Below are positions 7,242 to 14,280 of a stretch of DNA of 16,800 bases, piece after piece. The DNA is from Caldifarciminota bacterium. Its GTDB lineage: Bacteria; Hydrothermota; UBA3073; NMUJ01. Each line of letters begins with the position of its first letter. Within the stretch, counting starts at the first letter, position 1. Both the position numbers and the translations under genes were made by a program. The DNA lies in the NCBI GenBank assembly GCA_021158725.1, contig JAGGUB010000062.1, positions 1 to 16,800 of the forward strand, read 5' to 3'. The notes under the pieces are model-generated. The model was not told the origin of the DNA. It did no database searches and worked only from the letters and a program-made list of their open reading frames with translations.

Positions 7242-7421
7242 ATGTGGCAATGTTGGCTCGTTTTTTATATGGGGTTGTGGGTGATGATATCAGGTTGGAT
7301 ATGGGGTGGTGTACTTAAATGGAGCAACGTGGTGTTTGGCTTCTTTATCGCGTTGTTCAGCGCATGGTGTGGCATAAAGGCTTACCTACAACGTAAAGAG
7401 AAAGAAACCAGAGAAGGATGA
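7242..7421 (+). CDS. Small SPW-repeat-like membrane protein (59 aa)
   Basis: A short reading frame with a strong start: AAGGAG at 7231-7236 placed 5 nt before the ATG. It encodes 59 aa with two hydrophobic segments, about 4-24 and 28-46, and a charged basic/acidic tail of about ten residues. The pattern GLWVMISGWIWG followed by WSNVVFGFFIALFSAW matches one SPW-repeat unit (a W at the start, GxW in the first helix, a W-N-V-V-x-G turn, then a second helix). SPW proteins are small membrane proteins of unknown function, often with two such units; this has one, so two copies might assemble. Its TGA overlaps the cvpA ATG by 4 nt (ATGA), so it leads the operon and is coupled to cvpA. The gene call is fairly secure; the family assignment is by eye. 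Confidence 0.75.
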   Translation: MWQCWLVFYMGLWVMISGWIWGGVLKWSNVVFGFFIALFSAWCGIKAYLQRKEKETREG

Positions 7422-7939
7422 TATTCGACTGGATAATCATTGGTATCATTGTGCTGTTTATAATCGAAGGTCTGGTGAAGGGGTTCATCGGTAGCATTGC
7501 TTTACTTGTTGCGATATGGATAGGTATGTTCGTAGGTGCCCGGTATTGTACTTATCTATCAGTGTACCTACCATTTACGTTAACTGTGTCACGTATCGTT
7601 AGCTTTTTCATCATATTTCTGTTGACGACTGTATTCATCTACGTAATATTAAAGCTACTACATAAAGTTATGGCAGGCCTTAGGTTTGGGCTCATCGATA
7701 TGCTGTTGGGTGCCATAGTGGGTGGGTTCAAGGGTTCCATCATTGTGTGTTTGATCGTGTTGTTACTAAACGTGTTTCCAGCGACCCAAAAATGGCTATC
7801 TGAATCGCGGTTTGCCCCATACTTTGTGGAAGAATTGCATGTACTTAAGCGGTTGTTGCCACAAAACCTTGACACCATTTTCCATTATGAAGGTAGTAAA
7901 ACAGGTGTCTTGCAATGGGTGTTAAAATCTTGGGCATAG
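7418..7939 (+). CDS. cvpA: CvpA family inner-membrane protein
   Basis: 173 aa, the normal CvpA length. The N-terminal FDWIIIGIIVLFIIEGLVKGFIG has the CvpA hallmark: a first helix followed by a Gly-rich G-x-x-x-G-F segment. Four membrane segments are visible, about 4-20, 23-41, 57-80 and 96-120, followed by a soluble tail of about 50 residues. The loop before helix 4 (RFGLIDMLLGAIVGGFKG) is also typical. CvpA relatives are linked to colicin V production, envelope homeostasis and stress tolerance; the molecular activity is not settled. It overlaps the preceding SPW gene by 4 nt and the fabH start by 25 nt, so it is part of a tightly coupled operon. Confidence 0.85.
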   Translation: MIFDWIIIGIIVLFIIEGLVKGFIGSIALLVAIWIGMFVGARYCTYLSVYLPFTLTVSRIVSFFIIFLLTTVFIYVILKLLHKVMAGLRFGLIDMLLGAIVGGFKGSIIVCLIVLLLNVFPATQKWLSESRFAPYFVEELHVLKRLLPQNLDTIFHYEGSKTGVLQWVLKSWA

Positions 7940-8892
7940 GTTCATATTTACCGGAGAAGGTTTTGACAAATTTCGACCTCGAGAAGATGGTAGATACCTC
8001 CGACGAATGGATACGCACACGTACTGGTATACAGATACGTCACGTAGCAGCTGATGACGAGGCTACATCTGACTTGGTTATAAAAGCAGCACGTGAAGCT
8101 ATAACCCACGCTAATATACAGACTGATGATATCGATACCGTTATCGTGGCAACTGTGACACCGGACCATTTCTTTCCATCAACAGCCGCTATAGTGCAAG
8201 CAGCGCTCAACCTACGTGATGTACCTGCACTCGACATAAGTGCAGCATGTTCGGGTTTCATCTATGGGCTCATATTGGCGAATGGCTTATTAAAGACAAA
8301 CATCTCCAAATGTGTACTGTTGGCAGGTGCAGAAACACTAACGAAGATAACGGATTGGCAAGATCGTAACACATGCGTACTGTTTGGTGATGGTGCTGGT
8401 GCTGTGGTGCTCAAACTTACACAGGATGATTCCGACATCTTGGCGTATGACTGGCATGCGGATGGATCGCTTGGTGAACTACTAATACAGCCAGCAGGTG
8501 GTAGTCGGATGCCTGCCACCAAAGAGACTGTTGAGAAGCGCTTACATTACATCAAGATGCAAGGACGTGAGGTGTTCAAGCATGCAATACGTTGTATGAG
8601 CGAATCCGCAACCAAGGTGCTCGAATTGGCAGGTGTAGGTGCTGATGAATTGCGGCTGTTTATACCACATCAAGCCAACATCCGTATCATAGAGGCTGTA
8701 CGTGAGCGACTTGGGTTGCCACAAGATAAGGTTATGGTAACCATCCACAAACATGCCAATGTGTCAGCTGCAAGTATACCGCTGGCATTGTACGATGCTG
8801 TTAATGAAGGAAAGATAGAAAGGGGTGACCTTGTGTTACTCACTGCGTTTGGAGGTGGGTTCACTTGGGGATCGGTCCTATTAAGGTGGTAG
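7915..8892 (+). CDS. fabH: 3-oxoacyl-[ACP] synthase III
   Basis: Condenses acetyl-CoA (or another acyl-CoA primer) with malonyl-ACP to start type II fatty acid synthesis. 325 aa, full length. Seen: GIGSYLPEKVLTN at the start; DTSDEWIRTRTGI (28-39), the FabH CoA-binding region; catalytic Cys112 in SAACSGF; VLFGDGAGAVVL; His252 in FIPHQAN; Asn282 in HKHANVSAAS (more usually NKYGNTSAAS); and the closing GGGFTWGS. The Cys-His-Asn triad is intact, so it should be active. The start lies 25 nt inside cvpA in another frame, and birA begins 28 nt before its stop. The pairing with a biotin-protein ligase makes sense because acetyl-CoA carboxylase supplies its malonyl substrate. Primer preference (straight or branched) cannot be read from sequence alone. 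Confidence 0.96.
   Translation: MGVKILGIGSYLPEKVLTNFDLEKMVDTSDEWIRTRTGIQIRHVAADDEATSDLVIKAAREAITHANIQTDDIDTVIVATVTPDHFFPSTAAIVQAALNLRDVPALDISAACSGFIYGLILANGLLKTNISKCVLLAGAETLTKITDWQDRNTCVLFGDGAGAVVLKLTQDDSDILAYDWHADGSLGELLIQPAGGSRMPATKETVEKRLHYIKMQGREVFKHAIRCMSESATKVLELAGVGADELRLFIPHQANIRIIEAVRERLGLPQDKVMVTIHKHANVSAASIPLALYDAVNEGKIERGDLVLLTAFGGGFTWGSVLLRW
8851..8855 (+). promoter_or_regulatory. Ribosome-binding site for birA inside fabH
   Basis: GGAGG lies in the fabH codons for the terminal GGGFTWGS motif, 9 nt before the TTG at 8865. It decides the TTG as the birA start over the in-frame GTG at 8886. A conserved fabH motif thus doubles as the birA ribosome-binding site. Confidence 0.5.
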
Positions 8893-9614
8893 GTAGTGTC
8901 GTCTTTCGCTATACTACGGTTGATTCGACCCAGGAGGAGTTGAAGCGGCTCCTACAACATGGTAAGTTACCGATAGGTACAGTCGTTATCGCTGAGGAAC
9001 AAACCCACGGCAAAGGTCGTTGGGGAAGAAGCTGGTGGTCGCCCAAGGGTGGTATCTGGTGCTCTTTACTTATGTCAGTAACAACAGTCCCATATTTTAG
9101 GTATGCATTAGCGGTTATACGTTGGATAAACGACACCTATGGTTTAGATGCATTGATACGATGGCCTAACGATGTCATTATCAATCGCAAAAAGGTTGCA
9201 GGCATACTTATCGAACGTTACCGTGGTCTGGATCTGGTCGGTATAGGAATAAACGTCAATATCGATCAGATGGATAGCATTCCATATGCTACATCTATGC
9301 AGATCGAATGTGGCTATAAAATAGAGATCGACGAGAAGTTGCCTACACTTTTTGAGGCTATCCAATCGTATGTGGAGGTGGATGACGATACGATTTTACA
9401 TCAGGTACGTACTAACATGGCATATATGGGTAGCAACCTCTACATAGGAGATAAGTGCTACAAATTTGAAGATATAGATACAACCGGTAACATGATTCTA
9501 ACCAGTGGCAAGCAGCGGCTGGTGGTTAATCTCAATCAGGTCGATCATTTAGATCCAATGTTTCGGTTTTTGGTCTTAAAAACTCATACAGATAATAAGC
9601 TAACACACCAGTGA
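8865..9614 (+). CDS. birA: Biotin--[acetyl-CoA-carboxylase] ligase, monofunctional
   Basis: Makes biotinyl-5'-AMP and transfers biotin to the BCCP domain of acetyl-CoA carboxylase or related enzymes. 249 aa with a TTG start. It has no N-terminal winged-helix repressor domain, so it is the enzyme-only (group I) type and should not regulate biotin genes. Seen: DSTQEE (20-25); the biotin/ATP loop HGKGRWGRSWWSPKGG (48-63); RWPNDV (99-104); KVAGILIE with the active-site Lys110; VGIGINVN (125-132); and the small C-terminal domain with TGNMILTSGKQRLVVN. The domain should end near residue 230. The last 20 or so residues are an extension that overlaps the convergent Gx gene by 83 bp, so the annotated tail may be unimportant. 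Confidence 0.92.
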   Translation: MGIGPIKVVGSVVFRYTTVDSTQEELKRLLQHGKLPIGTVVIAEEQTHGKGRWGRSWWSPKGGIWCSLLMSVTTVPYFRYALAVIRWINDTYGLDALIRWPNDVIINRKKVAGILIERYRGLDLVGIGINVNIDQMDSIPYATSMQIECGYKIEIDEKLPTLFEAIQSYVEVDDDTILHQVRTNMAYMGSNLYIGDKCYKFEDIDTTGNMILTSGKQRLVVNLNQVDHLDPMFRFLVLKTHTDNKLTHQ

Positions 9615-10071
9615 TTGCACCTGTGACAATGCTTAACAGTATGAAAATAGGTACCAACATGTGTACACCAAAGTAACCCAGTATAACAGATACGACCAAC
9701 AGTTGTACAAGGTTATGAGTTAGCGCTCCCACTATGCTAACCCCTACGGGGCTAAATAGATGTGTTCCATAAGCTATGGTCATGAGGAACAAACTTGCTA
9801 TACCTCCTGCAAGCCCAATCACTGGTGCAGGTGTCAGTATTGTACCAGTTACGGTATTACCCAATAACGTACGTGCAACGGTGACTATCAATGCATCCTT
9901 CCATCCATATAGCATCAATGTTGTCAACACGATAGCGTTTGAGAAACCCACCCTCAGCCATGGTAAGGGTTTAGGTACTATGGTTTCCAGCGCATAGATA
10001 CCGACAGCTATCGCTATGAGTATGATCAGTTTGGGGTCACATTTTCGTAAATGGTATAAACAGGCGCGCAT
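9532..10071 (-). CDS. Gx transporter / heptaprenyl diphosphate synthase component I-type membrane protein
   Basis: An integral membrane protein with about five hydrophobic segments, recognised by GFSNAIVLTTLMLYGWKDALIV, then the Arg-containing VARTLLGNTVTG, a PVIGLAGGIASL block and FSPVGVSIVGALTHNLVQLLV. These match the Hpre_diP_synt_I / Gx transporter family. The family was named from a presumed subunit of heptaprenyl diphosphate synthase, but it looks like a small transporter related to ECF S components; the substrate is unknown. The frame opens at a TTG at 10086, but I chose the ATG at 10071 (179 aa), which has AGGAAG just upstream. The start lies 35 nt inside dgt. The 3' end overlaps the birA tail on the other strand. 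No prenyl-synthase partner is seen nearby. Confidence 0.8.
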   Translation of the reverse strand: MRACLYHLRKCDPKLIILIAIAVGIYALETIVPKPLPWLRVGFSNAIVLTTLMLYGWKDALIVTVARTLLGNTVTGTILTPAPVIGLAGGIASLFLMTIAYGTHLFSPVGVSIVGALTHNLVQLLVVSVILGYFGVHMLVPIFILLSIVTGAITGVLAYYLYEFLRPKTETLDLNDRPD

Positions 10072-11149
10072 ATTCTTCCTGTGCAAACCTATCCGTCATA
10101 CCCGCAATGTAATCACAAACTGTCTGGTAAAGTGAATACTCATCGGTTATCCTCTCCTGATACTCAGGTGGCAAATGTGCGGGCTCTTTGAGATATATTT
10201 CAAGTATTGCTTTGATGTAGCGTTTGGCTTTCTCCTGCATCTTCACCACCTTATAATGTCGATATAGGTTATCCTCAAGAAACCTACGTAACATATCCTG
10301 CTGTTCACGCATTTCGGGGCTAAATTCTACCAGTATTTTGCCGATATTGCGTACATCATCTACAGTTTTAATCTTATATTTTTCAATATTATGGCGTGTG
10401 TATTCGATTACATCCCTTACCTGTTTGGCGATCAATCGTCGCAATGTTTCATAGATAATAACCCGTATAGGTCGATCTTTATACTCCTTATACACTTTAT
10501 TGAAGATGTCCGCCCATAGTGGTAACTCCTGTAGGTGGTCCAACGATATGTAATCCGCACGTAACCCATCGTCCAGATCGTGTGAGTTATAAGCTATTAC
10601 ATCAGCTACGTTGATAATCTGTGCCTCAAGTGTAGGTGGTGTGTGGGGGTCAAACTCTTCGAGCCCCTCGACCCTTGGCAGGTCATAAGGGGTGTGATGT
10701 TTGATGATACCCTCACGTGTTTCATACGTGAGGTTGAGCCCCGGGAAGTTTGCATACCGATGTTCGAGTACATCCACTACCCGCAACCCTTGTCGGTTAT
10801 GTTCAAACCCTATGGGTAAACTCTCTTTGAGTGCCTCCTCACCCGCATGGCCAAATGGTGGATGCCCTATATCATGTGCCAAGGCGATAGCTTCGGTTAG
10901 ATCCTCATTCAACCGTAACGCACGTGCAATAGTACGTGATATCTGTGCCACCTCCAAGGTATGTGTCAACCGCGTACGGTAATGGTCACCTTCGTGGTTG
11001 ACGAATACCTGGGTTTTATATTCAAGACGCCTAAATGCTACTGAGTGTATGATACGGTCGCGATCACGTTGCCATGGTGAACGTATCGGATCCTCTTCCT
11101 CTTTATATTTGCGACCTTTCGTCTTGCTTACACCGTAAGTGGCGACCAT
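10037..11149 (-). CDS. dgt: dGTPase-like dNTP triphosphohydrolase (HD domain)
   Basis: Hydrolyses dNTPs to deoxynucleosides and triphosphate, helping to set dNTP pools. 370 aa, the usual size of the short type-2 bacterial form. The HD metal site is complete: H63 in RTRLTHTLEVAQI, H92-D93 in LAHDIGHPPFGHAG, and D183 in NVADVIAYNSHDLDDGL. The N-terminal SPWQRDRDRIIHSVAFRRLEYKTQV block is diagnostic of the family. The C-terminal half is helical, as in homologues. The start ATG has no Shine-Dalgarno, but a TTGACA-type promoter and a 19-bp palindrome lie immediately upstream, so dgt may be transcribed separately from comEC. It overlaps the Gx gene at its 3' end. The in vivo substrate (dGTP or all dNTPs) cannot be told from sequence. 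Confidence 0.93.
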   Translation of the reverse strand: MVATYGVSKTKGRKYKEEEDPIRSPWQRDRDRIIHSVAFRRLEYKTQVFVNHEGDHYRTRLTHTLEVAQISRTIARALRLNEDLTEAIALAHDIGHPPFGHAGEEALKESLPIGFEHNRQGLRVVDVLEHRYANFPGLNLTYETREGIIKHHTPYDLPRVEGLEEFDPHTPPTLEAQIINVADVIAYNSHDLDDGLRADYISLDHLQELPLWADIFNKVYKEYKDRPIRVIIYETLRRLIAKQVRDVIEYTRHNIEKYKIKTVDDVRNIGKILVEFSPEMREQQDMLRRFLEDNLYRHYKVVKMQEKAKRYIKAILEIYLKEPAHLPPEYQERITDEYSLYQTVCDYIAGMTDRFAQEEYARLFIPFTKM

Positions 11150-11155
11150 CGTTAG

Positions 11156-11182
11156 AAGTTAAGATATCTATGTGATTGTCAA
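11156..11182 (-). promoter_or_regulatory. Probable dgt promoter overlapping a palindrome
   Basis: On the minus strand, TTGACA (11182-11177) is followed after 15 nt by TAACTT (11161-11156), and the dgt ATG starts 6 nt later. The -35 sits inside the palindrome at 11170-11188. The geometry (15-nt spacer, almost no leader) is the same as at the atpB promoter in this window, which slightly strengthens both. Confidence 0.4.
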
Positions 11183-11197
11183 TCACATTGTTAGATA
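11165..11197. promoter_or_regulatory. Palindrome at the comEC/dgt junction
   Basis: ATGTGATTGTCAATCACAT (11170-11188) has perfect 9-bp arms around one central base. Beyond it, TATCTA (11165-11170) and TAGATA (11192-11197) are also reverse complements, with a small bulge. It contains TGTGA-N7-TCACA, close to but one base longer than the classic CRP spacing of N6. It could be an operator for a CRP/FNR-type or other dimeric regulator of dgt, or an RNA hairpin after comEC. No T-tract follows in the minus-strand transcript, so a simple terminator is unlikely. Confidence 0.5.
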
Positions 11198-13260
11198 CCC
11201 AGATAACCTATCCAATGTAGTAACCTGCCACGCAGTGTTCTAATCAACCACGAGTAAGGGTAGATGTAAACTTTTCCACCTATGCGGGTTATGAAGATAG
11301 CCTCTTTATATGGATAGATGTGATACCCGTAGAAGTAAATGTGGCCATTCACATACTTTAATTCGACACCCCTATAGCATAGTTGTAACGAATTTCGACG
11401 CTTGGTGAGCTTCAGCTCACCAAACTTGATAGTGGTATCTTTATCGAACAACATATACGTTACACCGAATGTGGTCAATCGTCGTTTGAGAAACTGCCAG
11501 CTACGGGTGGGTTCCACAAACCCCACAAATAATGAACATGGAAAGTTCTCAACCACATAGGGGAGACCACCAATATTCTCTATGCCACCATACCCTATAA
11601 TGTACTTGAGCGGGTATGCATGATAATACTTCAATATGGAGCTTACCTTTTTGCCTTCATCGTGATAAGGATACCACATGCCAGCGTTCACCAGGATATT
11701 CGACGGATGTGTGATCAAAAATGCATTACCATTGGCCAATTTCATGCAAATAGCATGTAGTTCTTTCTTGGTGAACACCTTTTGCCAAACAAATAGGTTA
11801 AGTATGGCTAATAAGCCAATCACGGCATATTTGGGTGCCAAACGTCGCATGAAGACGGTGATCCCCAACACGAATAGCAATATGGAGATCGCTACATATA
11901 AGAGTGGGAAAGTTGGCACTTCAATATACATCCTCAATCTATACACGAATTGCGTGATGGTGAGGATAAACTTAGCTATAGCGAATGCAGCTGCCCCAAA
12001 TAGGGTTGAAAACAATTTGATGGGCAGAAATGATAGCAGCAACCATAGCCATCCACAGATGAGTAGAAACCCCGTAAGCGGCACTATTATGAGGTTCATC
12101 AATGGAGCCGCTACCGGTAGGTAATGAAAATGGTACGCTGTGTAGGGGAACAGCATCACCTGTATAGGTGTAAATACTGCTATGGGGTACAACAAGTATC
12201 GCTGTACACGTGAACGCATGTTAATATATGGGGCCACTAAGTTGTGACAAACGAATATAAGCATCGTTATACCGAACGATAGCTGGAAACTTATCTGGAA
12301 TAGTGCACCGGGGTTCATGATGAGCACGATGATAGCTGCCAACGCCAGTATGTTACCATAATGTACCTTACGCTCCAGGATGATAGTCAACAGAGCCAAT
12401 GATAACATGATACTACTTCTTATAACAGGTATACGTAGGCCAACAATTGTCACATACACTATTAGGGTGAACACCGTAACAAGGTAACGTATAAGCAATG
12501 GTATCCTCATCGCAGCTAATACGAGCATTATGAAGGTTGCAATTATACCAGTATGTAAGCCACTGATTGCAAGTATATGCATTATGCCAGTTTTACGGAA
12601 CGGCTCTATGGCTTCTTGACGTAAGTAACGTCGTTCACCAAGCAAAATGCCCTTCAAAAACGCATTGATATCGCCTTTGGTGTAGGCATCTATTTCGTGC
12701 AATAGCTTCTCCCTTAGCTTACCTACGAACCGAAGAAATGAAACCTTATTATACTTTTTGATTGTAACATTCGATACCATCCTACCGGCACCACTGAACC
12801 CTTCATTCTTCAGAAACGCGTAGTAATCGAACTCGTCCGGGTTTTGTGGCTCTACATGGGTGAGATAGATGTCACCTCTAAGTGTGTCACCATACTCGGG
12901 ATGTAGATTTCTGGGTAAACTTGCACGTATTTTTGCCCCTCTACAGGGGGTTATCAGTTTGAGTGTTACAATGTATCCAGTTGCTGTATGTTCGGGGATA
13001 CTTTTGATAGTTGCTAAGATATGTAACCGTTTACCTTGTAAGAAATTACGTGTATGTAAGTCTATACGGAGTTCATGCCACACAGCAGCTAAAAGTAGGA
13101 TAGCTATCAACAGCCCATGTTCACGAAACTTGAACACTGAAATTACTAACAAGAGGCCTATCCCACATAGTAGTGGGATGATAGGGGGATCAAGGAAATG
13201 TGCAAGTATTATGCCACCACTAAACGTAAGGAAAATAATGAGCACCGAAATAGTGCTCAT
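11191..13260 (-). CDS. comEC: ComEC/Rec2 family DNA-uptake channel with degenerate MBL domain
   Basis: Inner-membrane channel for single-stranded DNA in natural transformation. 689 aa, a normal length. Domains: two or three N-terminal helices (1-65); a DUF4131 OB-fold-like periplasmic part (about 75-170) ending in NPDEFDYYAFLKNEGFSGAG; the competence channel (about 195-490) with HILAISGLH (228-236), PVIRSSIM (278-285) and FQISFQLSF (321-329); and a C-terminal region (about 503-660) in the position of the usual metallo-beta-lactamase-like domain. In that region the HxHxDH motif is replaced by YGGIEN followed by the conserved IGGLPYVVENF, so the metal site is lost. The start ATG has AAGG in the preceding stop context, 7 nt away, but lies within a 9-bp hairpin stem. 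It is 9 nt downstream of the WecA-like gene, in the same operon. I see no other competence gene in the window. Confidence 0.92.
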   Translation of the reverse strand: MSTISVLIIFLTFSGGIILAHFLDPPIIPLLCGIGLLLVISVFKFREHGLLIAILLLAAVWHELRIDLHTRNFLQGKRLHILATIKSIPEHTATGYIVTLKLITPCRGAKIRASLPRNLHPEYGDTLRGDIYLTHVEPQNPDEFDYYAFLKNEGFSGAGRMVSNVTIKKYNKVSFLRFVGKLREKLLHEIDAYTKGDINAFLKGILLGERRYLRQEAIEPFRKTGIMHILAISGLHTGIIATFIMLVLAAMRIPLLIRYLVTVFTLIVYVTIVGLRIPVIRSSIMLSLALLTIILERKVHYGNILALAAIIVLIMNPGALFQISFQLSFGITMLIFVCHNLVAPYINMRSRVQRYLLYPIAVFTPIQVMLFPYTAYHFHYLPVAAPLMNLIIVPLTGFLLICGWLWLLLSFLPIKLFSTLFGAAAFAIAKFILTITQFVYRLRMYIEVPTFPLLYVAISILLFVLGITVFMRRLAPKYAVIGLLAILNLFVWQKVFTKKELHAICMKLANGNAFLITHPSNILVNAGMWYPYHDEGKKVSSILKYYHAYPLKYIIGYGGIENIGGLPYVVENFPCSLFVGFVEPTRSWQFLKRRLTTFGVTYMLFDKDTTIKFGELKLTKRRNSLQLCYRGVELKYVNGHIYFYGYHIYPYKEAIFITRIGGKVYIYPYSWLIRTLRGRLLHWIGYLGI

Positions 13261-13261
13261 T
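13237..13261 (-). promoter_or_regulatory. Hairpin enclosing the comEC start codon
   Basis: On the minus strand, AATGAGCAC (13261-13253) and GTGCTCATT (13245-13237) are perfect 9-bp arms around a 7-nt loop, TATTTCG. The comEC ATG is wholly inside the 5' arm and the AAGG ribosome-binding site lies just outside. The 3' arm is followed by a U-rich stretch (ATTTTCC). It could limit comEC translation or act as an attenuator after the WecA-like gene. The pairing is observed; the regulation is inferred. Confidence 0.5.
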
Positions 13262-13269
13262 GAACTGCC

Positions 13270-14280
13270 TTAACGTCGTTTCAATAGGTGGAGCATGATT
13301 GCTACACCGACAATACCCGTAAGGAGGATGGGTATGCAGAGCGTTTCATAGTATAACAATGTGAGCACACCAATCCCTAACAATATGAGGTTTATCCCCC
13401 ACAATGTGAGCACCGTCTTGGGTTGACTTTTGTTGAAAACGTTGAAATATAAACGATGGTGTAAGTGATCCAGATCGCGCTTGTAATAGTGTTTACCTCT
13501 CCTTATTATACTCCATAGTACATCAGTTATTGGGAACGCTGTAATGATTATGGCATACCCCAGATAAAAATAACCCCCAGATGTTAACCCCCTTATCTGC
13601 AGAACAGCGAGTGTCACCCCAAGAAACATGCTACCAACCTCACCAAGGAAGACCTTCGCTGGATGGAAGTTAAACATAAGGAAGGCCACCAGGGCCACTA
13701 TTATGAAGGGTGCCAACATGTATGGGAATGTGTTTTGAAGCAAGTAACTTCCTATTAATACACCTGTAAGGATGATAACCCCGGTACCGCCAGCCAGCCC
13801 ATCAAGCCCATCTATCATATTGATGGCATTGATCATACCCATCACGTAAAATATAGTAAAGAGATAGTCGAATGGGTGAGCAACCGCTATTTGGAGAGGG
13901 CCAAGCTTCACCCCCTGTATGACGATACCACTACCTATCGTAAGTATCGCTATAGCTGCTTGGGTTACTAACTTAACACGATGGCTAACTATGAAGGTAT
14001 CATCGATGATACCAACAGCCATCAGTATAAGTACGGTTAGGTAAAATGGGATATGGTTCCAAGCCTCAAACCTACCATACCTTAGCCAGATACCCGCCAT
14101 AACCGCTATCACGACAGCAATACCACCAACTGATGGTACAGGATATGTATGGATGCCCGCCTTGTTATTATTGTGTGGATTATCTAATAAAAAACCCGTT
14201 CGTAAAGAAATTTTACGTAACAGGAGAATTAACCCCACACTCAAAACAAAGACTATACTCCATGCCAAAGGAAGTGACAT
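13270..14280 (-). CDS. WecA/TagO-like undecaprenyl-phosphate sugar-1-phosphate transferase
   Basis: Polytopic membrane enzyme of glycosyltransferase family 4 that should transfer HexNAc-1-phosphate from a UDP-sugar to undecaprenyl phosphate, starting envelope glycan synthesis. It starts at the ATG at 14280 (336 aa); the TTG at 14283 is less likely because this ATG forms TGATG with the mfd stop. About ten hydrophobic segments. Motifs: HTYPVPSVGGIAV (44-56), GIIDD (90-94), NAINMIDGLDGLAGG (151-165), KVFLGEVGSMFLG (209-221) and DLDHLHHRLY (269-278). The HLHHR motif and the lack of MraY-specific signatures favour WecA/TagO (COG0472) over MraY. The fourth motif normally reads FLGD(S/T/A)GS; here the metal-binding Asp is Glu214 (codon GAG at 13641-13639). 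Other catalytic residues are intact. The true sugar substrate cannot be read from sequence. Confidence 0.88.
   Translation of the reverse strand: MSLPLAWSIVFVLSVGLILLLRKISLRTGFLLDNPHNNNKAGIHTYPVPSVGGIAVVIAVMAGIWLRYGRFEAWNHIPFYLTVLILMAVGIIDDTFIVSHRVKLVTQAAIAILTIGSGIVIQGVKLGPLQIAVAHPFDYLFTIFYVMGMINAINMIDGLDGLAGGTGVIILTGVLIGSYLLQNTFPYMLAPFIIVALVAFLMFNFHPAKVFLGEVGSMFLGVTLAVLQIRGLTSGGYFYLGYAIIITAFPITDVLWSIIRRGKHYYKRDLDHLHHRLYFNVFNKSQPKTVLTLWGINLILLGIGVLTLLYYETLCIPILLTGIVGVAIMLHLLKRR

Noticed and set aside
11678..12124. 148-codon plus-strand frame
   Set aside because: Antisense to comEC membrane segments; no ribosome-binding site, and the translation shows no family pattern.
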